This document shows positions 25,174 through 34,410 of a DNA stretch of 64,000 bases, in pieces (within the stretch, counting starts at the first letter, position 1; every line of letters starts with the position of its first letter). Origin of the DNA: an uncultured Odoribacter sp. (lineage in GTDB: Bacteria; Bacteroidota; Bacteroidia; Bacteroidales; Marinifilaceae); NCBI GenBank assembly GCA_910578985.1, contig CAJTSF010000005.1, positions 81,343 to 145,342 on the forward strand, in the 5' to 3' direction. The position numbers and the translations under genes are program-made. Under the pieces are notes generated by a model. The model was not told the origin of the DNA. It was given only the letters and a program-made list of their open reading frames with translations, and searched no databases.

Positions 25174-26652
25174 ATGGAAAATAAGTTGAACATCTACAAC
25201 ACCCTCACCCGCCGGAAAGAAACGTTCGAACCGCTCAATCCCCCTTTCGTAGGGCTGTATGTCTGCGGTCCCACGGTTTACGGCGACGCCCATCTGGGGC
25301 ACGCCCGTCCCGCCATCACCTTCGACCTCGTCTTCCGCTACCTGCAATACCTCGGCTATAAGGTGCGCTACGTCCGCAACATCACCGACGTGGGGCACCT
25401 CACCAACGACAGCGATGACGGCGAGGATAAAATTGCCCAAAAAGCCAAACTGGAGCGCCTGGAACCGATGGAGGTCGTGCAATATTACACCAACCGCTAC
25501 CACAAGAACATGGAGCAGTTGAACACCCTCCCCCCAAGCATCGAACCGCATGCGTCCGGGCACATCATCGAGCAGATGGAGCTCGTGAAAAGAATCCTTG
25601 AAAACGGATTCGCCTATGAAAGCGAAGGCAGCATCTATTTCGACGTCGAAGCCTACAACCGCAAATACCACTACGGCAAACTCTCCGGGAGGCGCGTGGA
25701 GGAACTCTTCGCCAACACCCGCCAACTGGACGGACAGCAGGAAAAACGCAATCCCGCGGACTTCGCCCTCTGGAAAAAAGCCTCGCCGGAACACATCATG
25801 CACTGGCCCTCTCCCTGGAGCGAAGGCTTCCCCGGCTGGCACCTCGAATGCTCCTGCATGAGTCAGAAATACCTTGGCGACCGCTTCGACATCCACGGCG
25901 GAGGACTGGATCTCCAGTTCCCCCACCACGAATGCGAAATCGCCCAAAGCACGGCGGCATACGGACAGGAAGCCGTGAAATACTGGATGCACAACAACAT
26001 GGTCACCATCAACGGGCAGAAAATGGGCAAGTCCTTAGGCAACTTCATCACCCTCGACCAACTCTTTTCAGGCGACAACGGAGTGCTGGAACAAGCCTAC
26101 TCGCCGATGACCGTGCGCTTTTTCATCCTGCAAGCCCACTACCGCAGCCCGCTCGATTTCTCGAACGACGCCCTCAAAGCGGCACAGAAAGGCTACGAGC
26201 GACTGATGGCAGCCGTGGCGGCACTGGACAAAATCAAGGCATCCCCGGACAACACGGCGGACGTGGACGCACTGGCAACCAAGTGCTTCGACGCCATGAA
26301 CGACGACCTGAACACACCCACCCTCATCTCCCACCTCTTCGACGGAGTACGCCTCATCAACTCCCTCGCGGCAGGAAGTGAAAAAATCAACAGCGCCAAC
26401 CTGGAAAAACTCCGGACGCTCTACCACGACTTCACCTTCGACATCCTCGGACTGAAAGCCGAAACCGAAGCCGTCGGGCGCGACCACGAAGCGCTGGGCA
26501 AGGTGCTGGACATGGTCATGTCCATCCGCACGGAAGCCAAACAGAAAAAGGACTGGGCGACTTCCGACAAAATCCGCGACGAACTGAAAGCGGCAGGTGT
26601 CATCGTCAAAGACACCAAAGAAGGATACGAATGGGAACTGGAAAACGCATAA
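25174..26652 (+). CDS. cysS: Cysteinyl-tRNA synthetase
   Basis: The 492-residue class I enzyme charges tRNA-Cys. The HIGH-type motif is DAHLGHAR within [14 protein letters not shown], the KMSKS-type motif is KMGKSLGN, and zinc-ligand regions are seen at YVCGPTVY and WHLECSC. The anticodon-binding helical C-terminus ends GYEWELENA. Length is normal. The stop at 26650-26652 lies two bases before the ATG of the next gene, so the two are probably co-transcribed. Confidence 0.97.
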   Translation: MENKLNIYNTLTRRKETFEPLNPPFVGLYVCGPTVYGDAHLGHARPAITFDLVFRYLQYLGYKVRYVRNITDVGHLTNDSDDGEDKIAQKAKLERLEPMEVVQYYTNRYHKNMEQLNTLPPSIEPHASGHIIEQMELVKRILENGFAYESEGSIYFDVEAYNRKYHYGKLSGRRVEELFANTRQLDGQQEKRNPADFALWKKASPEHIMHWPSPWSEGFPGWHLECSCMSQKYLGDRFDIHGGGLDLQFPHHECEIAQSTAAYGQEAVKYWMHNNMVTINGQKMGKSLGNFITLDQLFSGDNGVLEQAYSPMTVRFFILQAHYRSPLDFSNDALKAAQKGYERLMAAVAALDKIKASPDNTADVDALATKCFDAMNDDLNTPTLISHLFDGVRLINSLAAGSEKINSANLEKLRTLYHDFTFDILGLKAETEAVGRDHEALGKVLDMVMSIRTEAKQKKDWATSDKIRDELKAAGVIVKDTKEGYEWELENA

Positions 26653-26654
26653 CG

Positions 26655-27767
26655 ATGCACTACCTATATTATTGGGTCGTCCTCCTGGCGCTCTGCTCCT
26701 GCAACGGGGGAAAAACCGCCCGGCAGGAACAAACGGGGACCGCAGTGTCGGAAAACCGCCGGGAACAGGTGAAATATGTGAACAGCCTCAAATGGATTAC
26801 GCCGGAGAAAAACCGCTCGTTCCGTTTCGGGGAGGAGCTGAGAGTGGAATTTGAAAACAAAGACCGCTTCCCCATAGACTCCTCCGCCGTCTACCTTAAC
26901 GGACGCCCCGTCGCCCGACTGGATGCCGGCACCCGCACGTTCACCCTCCCGATACCCGCCACCCGGGCAGGCAGGCAGACCTTGAAAATCGTCGCCTGGC
27001 ATCCCGACAACAGACAGGGATTGCTCTCCACGACCATCGAGGTCAAGCCCGACAAGGCGCCCGTGCGCTGCTCCTACCGCGTGGTGAACACCTACCCGCA
27101 CGACCCCCGCGCCTACACCCAGGGACTGATATACCGGGACGGCTACATGTATGAAGGCACCGGGCAGTGCGGCGAATCCTCCATCCGGAAAATCGACATG
27201 AAGACCGGCAACATCCTCTCCGTCCTCACCATCGACAGCCAGTTCTTCGGCGAAGGCATCACCGTCTTCAAAGACAAAATCTACCAACTCACCTGGCGTT
27301 CGCGCAAAGGCTTCGTCTACGACCTGAAGACCTTTTCCCCGGAATCCTCCTTCAGCTACAACACCGAAGGATGGGGCATCACCACCGTAGGCGACCGCCT
27401 CGTCATGAGCGACGGCAGCCACAAACTCTACCACGTCGCCCCCTCCTCCTTCCACATCACGAAAGAGGTGGAGGTCTACGACCACAACGGACCCGTGGAA
27501 CAACTCAACGAACTGGAATACATCGACGGACTCGTGTGGGCGAACGTATGGCTCAGCGACCGCATCGTCGCCATCGACCCGGAGAGCGGCGTCGTGAAAT
27601 ACGAACTGGACCTGACCCGTCTCCTGTCCGCCTCCGAACGGGCGAAACTGGACGAGAACGACGAAGTGCTGAACGGCATTGCCTGGAATCCGGAAAAACG
27701 GACCTTTTACCTCACGGGGAAACGGTGGCCCAAACTCTTCGAAGTCCAAGTCTCCCTCAACCCATAA
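26655..27767 (+). CDS. Glutaminyl-peptide cyclotransferase, lipoprotein form
   Basis: I use the ATG at 26655, because starting at 26631 would overlap cysS and spoil the signal peptide. The 370-residue protein has an SPII signal (VVLLALCSC). A beta-sandwich-like N-terminal region of about 100 residues follows, containing ITPEKNRSFRFGEELRVEF, and then a five-bladed propeller of the PF05096 family: YPHDPRAYTQGLIY, YEGTGQCGES, FFGEGITVF, GWGITTVGDRLVMSDGS and LNELEYIDGLVWANVW. The enzyme turns N-terminal Gln of exported proteins into pyroglutamate. In Bacteroidota this modification protects secreted and surface proteins whose new N-terminus after cleavage is Gln. Confidence 0.9.
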   Translation: MHYLYYWVVLLALCSCNGGKTARQEQTGTAVSENRREQVKYVNSLKWITPEKNRSFRFGEELRVEFENKDRFPIDSSAVYLNGRPVARLDAGTRTFTLPIPATRAGRQTLKIVAWHPDNRQGLLSTTIEVKPDKAPVRCSYRVVNTYPHDPRAYTQGLIYRDGYMYEGTGQCGESSIRKIDMKTGNILSVLTIDSQFFGEGITVFKDKIYQLTWRSRKGFVYDLKTFSPESSFSYNTEGWGITTVGDRLVMSDGSHKLYHVAPSSFHITKEVEVYDHNGPVEQLNELEYIDGLVWANVWLSDRIVAIDPESGVVKYELDLTRLLSASERAKLDENDEVLNGIAWNPEKRTFYLTGKRWPKLFEVQVSLNP

Positions 27768-27784
27768 CCTATATCCACACTATC

Positions 27785-28450
27785 ATGAACGTACAGATAG
27801 AACCCTCCTGGAAAGAACTGCTCGGCGAAGAATTCGAGAAACCTTACTTTGAAGCCCTCACCCGTTTCGTCCGGGACGAATACGGGCAAACCCGGATATA
27901 TCCTCCCGGCAAACTCATCTTCAACGCCTTCAACCATTGCAGCGTGGACAACACCAAAGTCGTCATCCTCGGACAGGACCCCTATCACGGTCCCGGACAA
28001 GCGCACGGGCTCTCCTTCTCCGTCCCCGAAGGCATCCAGCAACCGCCCTCTCTCCAGAACATCTTCAAAGAGATTGAAAACGACCTCGGTATTCCCGTCC
28101 CCGCATCGGGCAATCTGGAACGCTGGTCCGACCAGGGTGTCCTCCTCCTCAACGCCACCCTCACCGTGCGCGCCCACCAGGCGGGCTCCCACCAGAATAA
28201 AGGCTGGGAAACCTTCACCGACGCCGTCATCCGCCGCCTCGCCGACCAAAAAGAGCACCTCGTATTTCTCCTCTGGGGCTCCTACGCCCAGCGGAAAGGT
28301 GCCTTCATCGACACGGACAGGCACCTCGTCCTCAAATCCGTCCACCCCTCCCCCCTCTCCGCCAACCGCGGCGGCTGGTTCGGCAACCACCAGTTCAGCC
28401 GCACCAACCAATACCTGCAGGCGCACGGCTTGTCACCCATTGAGTGGTAA
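27785..28450 (+). CDS. ung: Uracil-DNA glycosylase
   Basis: This 221-residue family 1 enzyme removes uracil from DNA. The water-activating loop GQDPYHGPGQAHGLSFS with its catalytic Asp is intact, as is the minor-groove loop HPSPLSA. The start at 27785 fits the family N-terminus; the frame is open upstream inside the preceding gene but without homology. It is last in the cysS-cyclotransferase-ung run and is followed 22 bp later by a 46-bp palindrome. Confidence 0.97.
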   Translation: MNVQIEPSWKELLGEEFEKPYFEALTRFVRDEYGQTRIYPPGKLIFNAFNHCSVDNTKVVILGQDPYHGPGQAHGLSFSVPEGIQQPPSLQNIFKEIENDLGIPVPASGNLERWSDQGVLLLNATLTVRAHQAGSHQNKGWETFTDAVIRRLADQKEHLVFLLWGSYAQRKGAFIDTDRHLVLKSVHPSPLSANRGGWFGNHQFSRTNQYLQAHGLSPIEW

Positions 28451-28471
28451 AAAATAGAATATTTCTCTATA

Positions 28472-28517
28472 TTTGAATAGTATCCTGAAATCAATTGATT
28501 TCAGGATACTATTCAAA
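28472..28517. terminator. 46-bp perfect palindrome between convergent genes
   Basis: Bases 28472-28494 and 28495-28517 are exact reverse complements with no spacer, centred on CAATTG. It lies between ung (+) and an AT-rich lipoprotein gene (-), 22 bp and 25 bp from their ends. A bidirectional terminator is the simplest reading, though T-runs are short. Perfect symmetry over 46 bp is unusual for a simple terminator. Confidence 0.7.
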
Positions 28518-28541
28518 GAATCTCGATTTATTCAAACTCTT

Positions 28542-29189
28542 TTATTTCACTTGTACTTTTCTTCCCGCCGCTTTCCGATAATTTTCCTTTTCTTTGATTT
28601 TTATATTCATCTTTACAAGCAAATGTGGATCATCTGTTTCATTAGCAACTACACCTTTAAATTTACCTTTAAATTTACCCATTTTATCATCCCTCTGAGC
28701 TTTTCCACGACTTGCTTTCAATCCTTCCGCACCTTTCCATTCTACTACATACACCTCATCTCCATAATTAACAGCATGTGTTTCATTATCATCATACAAT
28801 AAATATATGCGTTCTTCAGATCCTTGCGTTTTTTGTTTAAAACGTAAGCAATTATCATTATCCGGCTCAAAGGCTACATAATATATAATGTTGCCGTCAG
28901 CATCTTTTTCCCATTTTAGCAAAGCACCTTCAGTACTACTAGTTATTTGAATCACGTCTTTATGATACGTTGCCTTTATTGACCCTTTTACTGCTACTTT
29001 ACCAATAATATCAGGATTTTCGCTCTTGGTTAAGACAATATTTCTTGATACATAATATTGGAAGTTTTCTACTTTACCTACAATAGAAGCATTTCGATGA
29101 ATTGTTTTTGTCATAGGCTTAGTGTGTACACAACTAGAAGAGCCAAATACAATTAAAACAATAATGGTAATTAAAAATGTGTATTTCAT
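28542..29189 (-). CDS. AT-rich lipoprotein of unknown function
   Basis: I use the ATG at 29189 because it gives a proper SPII signal (MKYTFLITIIVLIVFGSSSC); upstream in-frame ATGs would add a long N-terminus. The 215-residue mature part is hydrophilic: a predicted beta region (VGKVENFQYYVSRNIVLTKS) up to about residue 150, then a lysine-rich tail with GKFKGKFKGV. The stretch on binding KGSIKATYHKDVIQI and YYVAFEPDNDNCLRFKQ matches no family I know. The gene is far more AT-rich than ung and fba around it and lies between a perfect palindrome and a nested stem element, so it may have been inserted. Confidence 0.7.
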   Translation of the reverse strand: MKYTFLITIIVLIVFGSSSCVHTKPMTKTIHRNASIVGKVENFQYYVSRNIVLTKSENPDIIGKVAVKGSIKATYHKDVIQITSSTEGALLKWEKDADGNIIYYVAFEPDNDNCLRFKQKTQGSEERIYLLYDDNETHAVNYGDEVYVVEWKGAEGLKASRGKAQRDDKMGKFKGKFKGVVANETDDPHLLVKMNIKIKEKENYRKAAGRKVQVK

Positions 29190-29275
29190 AATTTTCATTT
29201 TTACAATTAATAAAATGGTGACTCGTCCCATTTTCAATATACGCATATAAAAAAAACGTGGGACAACACTTCATA

Positions 29276-29401
29276 TTATTCGTCTTTAAGGTTCTCGACT
29301 ACCTGAACATCAAATAAATGAGTAAAGCCCACGCCATAGACGTGAGCGTCATCGCTTTACTCCTGATGTTCTAAAATTGTCGAGATTTTAAAGACAAGAA
29401 T
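29276..29401. repeat. Nested four-stem inverted-repeat element
   Basis: Complementary segments are nested: 29282-29299 with 29379-29395 (GTCTTTAA..TCTCGAC against GTCGAGA..TTAAAGAC), GAACATCA (29305-29312) with TGATGTTC (29364-29371), GAGTAAAGC (29320-29328) with GCTTTACTC (29354-29362), and CACG with CGTG at the tip. Weaker pairing extends to 29276 and 29401. The whole folds into one rod of about 115-125 bases. It lies in a gene-free region upstream of fba and upstream of the divergent lipoprotein gene. A structured RNA or a miniature element are both possible. Confidence 0.65.
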
Positions 29402-29590
29402 ACAAGCTAAACGCTTTTTCCAATATTTAAAATATACGTATCTTCAATCCTTTATTTTCCCATAGGCAACCTGTTTTTATTCCACTGCAAACGTACACAT
29501 TTTTTCCCAACAACCGCAACCGTTTCCGAAAAAATCATCCCCAAACCCAAAATAAACCGGAAATAGGGCATCTATATGGAAATAAATGCC

Positions 29591-29598
29591 TAATTTTG
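29591..29598 (+). promoter_or_regulatory. -7 box of the aldolase gene
   Basis: TAATTTTG fits TAnnTTTG exactly and lies 41 bp before the aldolase ATG. The -33 element is not clear. Confidence 0.5.
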
Positions 29599-29639
29599 AA
29601 ACAGATTTAAAAATCAATAAACACAATATTGAACGAATC

Positions 29640-30635
29640 ATGGTTAGTTACAAAGAGTTAGGTCTGGTGAATACCAGAGAAATGTTCAAGAAAGCGATGG
29701 ATGGGAAATATGCCATCCCGGCTTTCAACTTCAACAACATGGAACAGATGCAGGCCATCATCCAGGCTTGCGTGGAAACCAAATCGCCCGTCATCCTGCA
29801 GGTGTCGAGCGGCGCACGCAAGTACGCCAACCAAACGCTTCTGCGCTACATGGCACAGGGAGCGGTGGAGTATGCCAAAGAACTGGGATGCAACATCCCC
29901 ATCTGTCTCCACCTGGACCACGGCGACACGTATGAACTGTGCGTTTCCTGCATCGAGATGGGTTTCTCCTCGGTAATGATTGACGGCTCCGCGCTGCCTT
30001 ACGAGGAGAATGTGGCGCTGACGAAAAAGGTGGTGGAATACGCGCACAAGTATGACGTGACCGTAGAAGGCGAACTGGGCGTGCTGGCAGGCATCGAGGA
30101 TGACGTGGTGGCAGCCAAGAACGTGTACACCAGCCCGGACCTGGTCGAGGACTTCGTAAAGAAGACCGGCGTGGACTCCTTGGCGATTTCAATCGGCACA
30201 TCCCACGGCGCCAACAAATTCAAACCGGAACAGTGCACCCGCAATGCGGAAGGCATCCTGATACCGCCCCCCCTGCGTTTCGACATTCTGGAGGAAATCG
30301 AAAGACGCATCCCGGGCTTCCCGATCGTACTGCACGGCTCGTCTTCCGTACCGCAGGACAAGGTGGCAATCATCAATAAATACGGCGGCGCCCTGAAGGA
30401 CGCGGTAGGTATTCCCGAGGAACAGCTGCGCAAAGCCGCCACTTCCGCTGTCTGCAAAATCAACATCGACTCCGACGGACGTCTCGCCATGACGGCTGCC
30501 GTACGCGAGGTGTTCGTGCAGAAACCGGCGGAATTCGACCCGCGCAAATATCTGGGTCCCGCCCGCGATGCCCTGAAAGAACTCTACAAGCACAAGACCG
30601 TGCATGTGCTGGGCAGTGCGAACAGAGTGGAATAA
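29640..30635 (+). CDS. fba: Class II fructose-bisphosphate aldolase
   Basis: The 331-residue enzyme cleaves or forms fructose 1,6-bisphosphate in glycolysis and gluconeogenesis. Metal and catalytic motifs are present: LHLDHGDTYELC with the catalytic Asp and first His, VEGELGVLAGIED, GTSHGANKF, and LHGSSSVPQ. The start at 29640 (MVSYKELG) follows the family; the frame is open for another 18 codons upstream. A perfect hairpin terminator follows. The length is typical of the class II aldolases found in Bacteroidales. Confidence 0.95.
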   Translation: MVSYKELGLVNTREMFKKAMDGKYAIPAFNFNNMEQMQAIIQACVETKSPVILQVSSGARKYANQTLLRYMAQGAVEYAKELGCNIPICLHLDHGDTYELCVSCIEMGFSSVMIDGSALPYEENVALTKKVVEYAHKYDVTVEGELGVLAGIEDDVVAAKNVYTSPDLVEDFVKKTGVDSLAISIGTSHGANKFKPEQCTRNAEGILIPPPLRFDILEEIERRIPGFPIVLHGSSSVPQDKVAIINKYGGALKDAVGIPEEQLRKAATSAVCKINIDSDGRLAMTAAVREVFVQKPAEFDPRKYLGPARDALKELYKHKTVHVLGSANRVE

Positions 30636-30656
30636 CCGACTCTTTTCACGATAAGC

Positions 30657-30689
30657 AACCGGAGGCGCTGACGCGCCTCCGGTTTTTTT
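30657..30689 (+). terminator. Intrinsic terminator of the aldolase gene
   Basis: AACCGGAGGCGC (30657-30668) pairs perfectly with GCGCCTCCGGTT (30673-30684) across a TGAC loop, followed by seven T (30683-30689). Confidence 0.95.
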
Positions 30690-30883
30690 CAACCCAAGAC
30701 AGCCTCTTGCCTAAGGAATGCCCGTAGCACACTTGCTATAACAAGGTAAATAACGAAGAATCAAGGGTTTTGCAAACGAAATATTCCATAGGCATCCTAC
30801 TGTCGCGGGCAGGGCGTTTCCACAACTTGGGGAGGGTTTGCATTATTACGCCGCGGAAGACCCGTTTTTACGAAAAATATTCG

Positions 30884-30891
30884 TATCTTTG
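30884..30891 (+). promoter_or_regulatory. -7 box of typA
   Basis: TATCTTTG fits TAnnTTTG exactly, 22 bp before the typA start. The 190 bases between the aldolase terminator and this box hold nothing else I can identify. Confidence 0.65.
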
Positions 30892-30913
30892 CATGTTTAA
30901 ATAAATTTTACAA

Positions 30914-32737
30914 ATGCGGAAACTAAGAAACATTGCCATTATCGCGCACGTGGACCACGGCAAGACGACCCTTGTGGACAAGCTGATACTGCAAGGTAAG
31001 CAATTCAGAGAAAATGAGAAACAGAGTGGAGATTTGATTCTTGACAACAACGACCAGGAACGGGAGCGAGGCATCACGATTCTGGCGAAAAATGTGTCGG
31101 TGCATTACAAGGACTACAAAATCAATATCATCGACACCCCGGGCCACTCGGATTTCGGCGGGGAGGTGGAGCGCGTGCTGAATATGGCGGACGGCGTGCT
31201 GCTGCTGGTGGACGCATTCGAGGGGACGATGCCGCAGACGCGTTTCGTGTTGCAGAAGGCGCTGGGATTGGGCAAAAAGGCGATTGTGGTGGTGAATAAG
31301 GTGGACAAGCCGAACTGCCGCCCGGATGAAGTGCAGGAAGAAGTGTTCGATTTGATGTTCTCGTTGGGCGCCAGCGAGGAACAGTTGGATTTCAAGACAA
31401 TATACGGAAGTGCCAAGCAGGGCTGGATGTCGACGGACTGGAAACAGCAGACGAACGACATCACGCCGCTTCTCGATGCCATCATCGAGGACATTCCGGA
31501 ACCGGAAGCCGCGGTGGGCACGCCGCAGATGATGATTACATCGCTGGAGTATTCGTCCTACATCGGACGGATTGCCATCGGGAAGCTGACGCGGGGTACT
31601 CTGAAGGCGGGGATGCCCGTAACGCTGTGCAAGCGCGACGGAGTGACGCAGGTGAAGACGCGCATCAAGGACCTGATGCTGTTCGAGGGATTGGAGAAGC
31701 AGAAGGTGGAAGAGGTGGAGGCGGGAGAGATTTGCGCGCTGGTGGGCATCGAAGGGTTTGAAATCGGGGATACGATTGCCGATTTCGAAAATCCGGAGGC
31801 ACTGACGCCGATTGCCATCGACGAGCCGACGATGAGTATGTTGTTCACCATCAACAACTCGCCGTTCTTCGGAAAGGACGGAAAATATGTGACCTCACGC
31901 CACATCAAGGAACGGTTGGACCGGGAGCTGGAGAAGAACCTTGCGTTGCGGGTGGAGCCGGGACTGAGCGCGGACTCGTTCGTGGTGTTCGGGCGCGGCG
32001 TGCTGCACTTGAGCGTGCTCATCGAAAGCATGCGGCGGGAGGGGTATGAGTTGCAGGTGGGACAGCCGAAAGTGATTATCAAGGAGATAGACGGAGAGAA
32101 GTGCGAGCCGGTGGAGGAACTGACCATCGATATTCCGGAGGAGTTTTCTGGCAAAGCCATTGAGATGGTGACGAAGCGGAAAGGAGTGTTGAACAATATG
32201 GAGACGCGGGACGAGCGGGTGCACCTGGATTTCGACATCCCTTCGCGCGGTATCATCGGGTTGCGCAGCAATCTGCTGACGGCATCCGCCGGCGAGGCAA
32301 TCATCGCGCACCGCCTGAAAGGGTTCGAGCCGTATAAGGGGGAAATCGAAATGCGCATCAACGGTTCGTTGATTGCCATGGAAACGGGCGATACATTCGC
32401 GTATGCCATCAACAAGTTGCAGGACCGCGGGAAGTTCTTCATCGAACCGGGAGAAACAGTGTATGCGGGGCAGGTCATTGGCGAGAGCACGCGTCCGGAC
32501 GATATCGTCATCAACGTGTGCAAGTCGAAGAAACTGACCAATATGCGCGCCAGCGGTTCGGACGACAAGGTGAACATCGCACCGCCGGTGAAGTTCAGTC
32601 TGGAAGAGGCTTTAGAGTACATCCAGGAGGACGAGTACGTGGAGGTGACACCGAACGCCATGCGCCTGCGCAAAATCATCTTGGACGAAACGGAGCGCAA
32701 GCGGCAGAGCAAAAGGGCGGCATCTGTAGAAGAATAA
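30914..32737 (+). CDS. typA: Ribosome-associated translational GTPase TypA/BipA
   Basis: This 607-residue GTPase acts on the ribosome, mainly in subunit assembly and stress adaptation. The G motifs are G1 AHVDHGKTTL, switch ERERGITI, G3 DTPGHSDFGGE and G4 NKVDKP. Domains II, III and V and the TypA-specific C-terminus (PDDIVINVCKSKKLTNMRASG) follow in the usual order and length. The start at 30914 matches the family (MRKLRNIAIIAH). The asd gene follows 21 bp later and is probably co-transcribed. Confidence 0.97.
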   Translation: MRKLRNIAIIAHVDHGKTTLVDKLILQGKQFRENEKQSGDLILDNNDQERERGITILAKNVSVHYKDYKINIIDTPGHSDFGGEVERVLNMADGVLLLVDAFEGTMPQTRFVLQKALGLGKKAIVVVNKVDKPNCRPDEVQEEVFDLMFSLGASEEQLDFKTIYGSAKQGWMSTDWKQQTNDITPLLDAIIEDIPEPEAAVGTPQMMITSLEYSSYIGRIAIGKLTRGTLKAGMPVTLCKRDGVTQVKTRIKDLMLFEGLEKQKVEEVEAGEICALVGIEGFEIGDTIADFENPEALTPIAIDEPTMSMLFTINNSPFFGKDGKYVTSRHIKERLDRELEKNLALRVEPGLSADSFVVFGRGVLHLSVLIESMRREGYELQVGQPKVIIKEIDGEKCEPVEELTIDIPEEFSGKAIEMVTKRKGVLNNMETRDERVHLDFDIPSRGIIGLRSNLLTASAGEAIIAHRLKGFEPYKGEIEMRINGSLIAMETGDTFAYAINKLQDRGKFFIEPGETVYAGQVIGESTRPDDIVINVCKSKKLTNMRASGSDDKVNIAPPVKFSLEEALEYIQEDEYVEVTPNAMRLRKIILDETERKRQSKRAASVEE

Positions 32738-32758
32738 GTTATTATATCGCATATACTT

Positions 32759-33763
32759 ATGAAAATAGCCATTGTAGGAGCCAGCGGCGCCGTGGGACAG
32801 GAGTTCCTGCGGGTACTGGACGAACGGAATTTTCCGGCGGAGGAGTTGGTGCTGTTCGGTTCCCCGCGCAGCGCGGGAAAGACGTACACTTTCCGAGGGA
32901 AGGAACTGACGGTGAAATTGTTGCAGCATAACGACGATTTCAAGGGCATCGACTTCGCCTTTGTCTCGGCAGGAGGGGACACCTCCCGGGAGTATGCGGA
33001 GACCATCACGAAGCACGGAACGGTGATGATCGACAATTCCAGCGCGTTCCGGATGGACGAGGAGGTGCCTTTGGTGGTGCCGGAGGTCAATCCGGAGGAT
33101 GCGTTCGTGCGTCCGCGGGGTATCATCGCGAACCCGAACTGCACGACGATTCTGATGGTGGTGGCGTTGAAAGCCATCGAGGAGCTGTCGCACATCAAGC
33201 GGGTACATGTGGCGACCTACCAGGCTGCCAGCGGTGCGGGCGCCGCGGCGATGGACGAGTTGTACGCGCAGCACCGGCAAATCCTGGCGGGCGAGGAACC
33301 GACAGTGGAGAAGTTCGCTTACCAGTTGGCGTTCAACCTGATTCCGCAAGTGGACGTGTTCACGGACAACGGCTATACGAAAGAGGAAATGAAGATGTTC
33401 AACGAGACGCGGAAAATCATGCACTCGGATATCCGGGTCAGCTCGACCTGCGTACGGGTGCCGGCATTGCGCGCCCATTCGGAGAGCATCTGGATAGAAA
33501 CGGAGCGTCCGGTGACGGTGGAAGAGGCACACGCCGCTTTCGCCCGTGCGGAAGGGCTGGTGTTGCAGGATGACCCGACAGGGAAGGAATACCCGATGCC
33601 GCTGTTCCTGTCGGGGAAAGACCCGGTGTATGTGGGACGCGTACGACGGGATTTGGCGAACGAGAACGGGCTGACCTTCTGGGTCGTGGGCGACCAAATC
33701 AAGAAAGGCGCTGCCTTGAATGCCGTGCAGATTGCCGAAGTGCTTCTGCAAAAAAAGGCTTAG
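32759..33763 (+). CDS. asd: Aspartate-semialdehyde dehydrogenase
   Basis: The 334-residue enzyme reduces aspartyl phosphate to aspartate semialdehyde for lysine, threonine and methionine synthesis and for diaminopimelate. The NADP-binding loop is [11 protein letters not shown], the catalytic Cys is in NPNCTTI, and the substrate-binding His region appears in [14 protein letters not shown]. It follows typA by 21 bp. Its stop region overlaps the last four bases of the convergent phosphopantetheinyl transferase gene, with no terminator between. Confidence 0.96.
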   Translation: MKIAIVGASGAVGQEFLRVLDERNFPAEELVLFGSPRSAGKTYTFRGKELTVKLLQHNDDFKGIDFAFVSAGGDTSREYAETITKHGTVMIDNSSAFRMDEEVPLVVPEVNPEDAFVRPRGIIANPNCTTILMVVALKAIEELSHIKRVHVATYQAASGAGAAAMDELYAQHRQILAGEEPTVEKFAYQLAFNLIPQVDVFTDNGYTKEEMKMFNETRKIMHSDIRVSSTCVRVPALRAHSESIWIETERPVTVEEAHAAFARAEGLVLQDDPTGKEYPMPLFLSGKDPVYVGRVRRDLANENGLTFWVVGDQIKKGAALNAVQIAEVLLQKKA

Positions 33764-34410
33764 AATTGAAAGTGGTTAATGCCGAACGCCTCCGGGCGGG
33801 CGGTGCAGATAAAGCAGCTATAAGTTTTATCTATCGGACATTCCCGTACAGCTACCGGCTGGAGGGAATGTCCTCTTTCTATGGTGACGGTTCCGTCGAA
33901 AGAGACCTTGCAGGCGGAGAGGGTGTCTGCCAGCCCTTCGCCGGTATATTTGAGGTAGCTCTCCTTCACGGACCAGTGGTCGAAGAAGAGCGCCGTCCGC
34001 TGCTCGGGGGGGGTATGCTCCAGGAGGGCGACCTCATCGGGGTGGAAGTAACGGCGGGCGACCTCCATGCGCACCCTTCCCCTCCGCTCGATGTCGATGC
34101 CGACCTCTTCGCCGCCGACGGCGCACACCACGTAATCGCCCGAATGGGAGAGGTTAAAGAAAACGGGGATAGCGGCGCTGACGTAAGGTTTGCCGTGGGC
34201 GCCCCGCAGGATGCAATAGTCGGAAGGCTTCAATCCCCAGATGCTGCGGAGCAGGCAGCGCACCATCGCCTCCCCGAGCCATTTGGTAAGGCGCACGCGG
34301 GGATTCCCGCACGCCAGTCCCGCACACCGGGTCTCCCCGCTGATGAGAGGGGCGAAAAAACGGTCGGGACACGCCTCGTAATCGGATACACGGAGAAAGA
34401 ATACGTCCAT
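33760..34410 (-). CDS. 4'-phosphopantetheinyl transferase, Sfp-type
   Basis: The 216-residue protein has the two-lobed Sfp/AcpT pattern: [15 protein letters not shown], metal-binding GIDIE (Asp106, Glu108) and [15 protein letters not shown] (Trp146, Lys149, Glu150). It moves the phosphopantetheine arm of CoA to carrier proteins of fatty-acid, polyketide or peptide synthesis. Its start codon shares a base with the stop of the ECF sigma gene (TAATG), so translation is probably coupled to the sigma factor. That pairing is odd, since no carrier-protein or synthase gene lies nearby. The 3' end overlaps asd by four bases. Confidence 0.9.
   Translation of the reverse strand: MDVFFLRVSDYEACPDRFFAPLISGETRCAGLACGNPRVRLTKWLGEAMVRCLLRSIWGLKPSDYCILRGAHGKPYVSAAIPVFFNLSHSGDYVVCAVGGEEVGIDIERRGRVRMEVARRYFHPDEVALLEHTPPEQRTALFFDHWSVKESYLKYTGEGLADTLSACKVSFDGTVTIERGHSLQPVAVRECPIDKTYSCFICTARPEAFGINHFQF

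Noticed and set aside
31558..33198. Minus-strand open frame of 546 codons across typA and asd
   Set aside because: Ser/Thr/Arg-rich translation with no motif, spanning two intact genes on the other strand.
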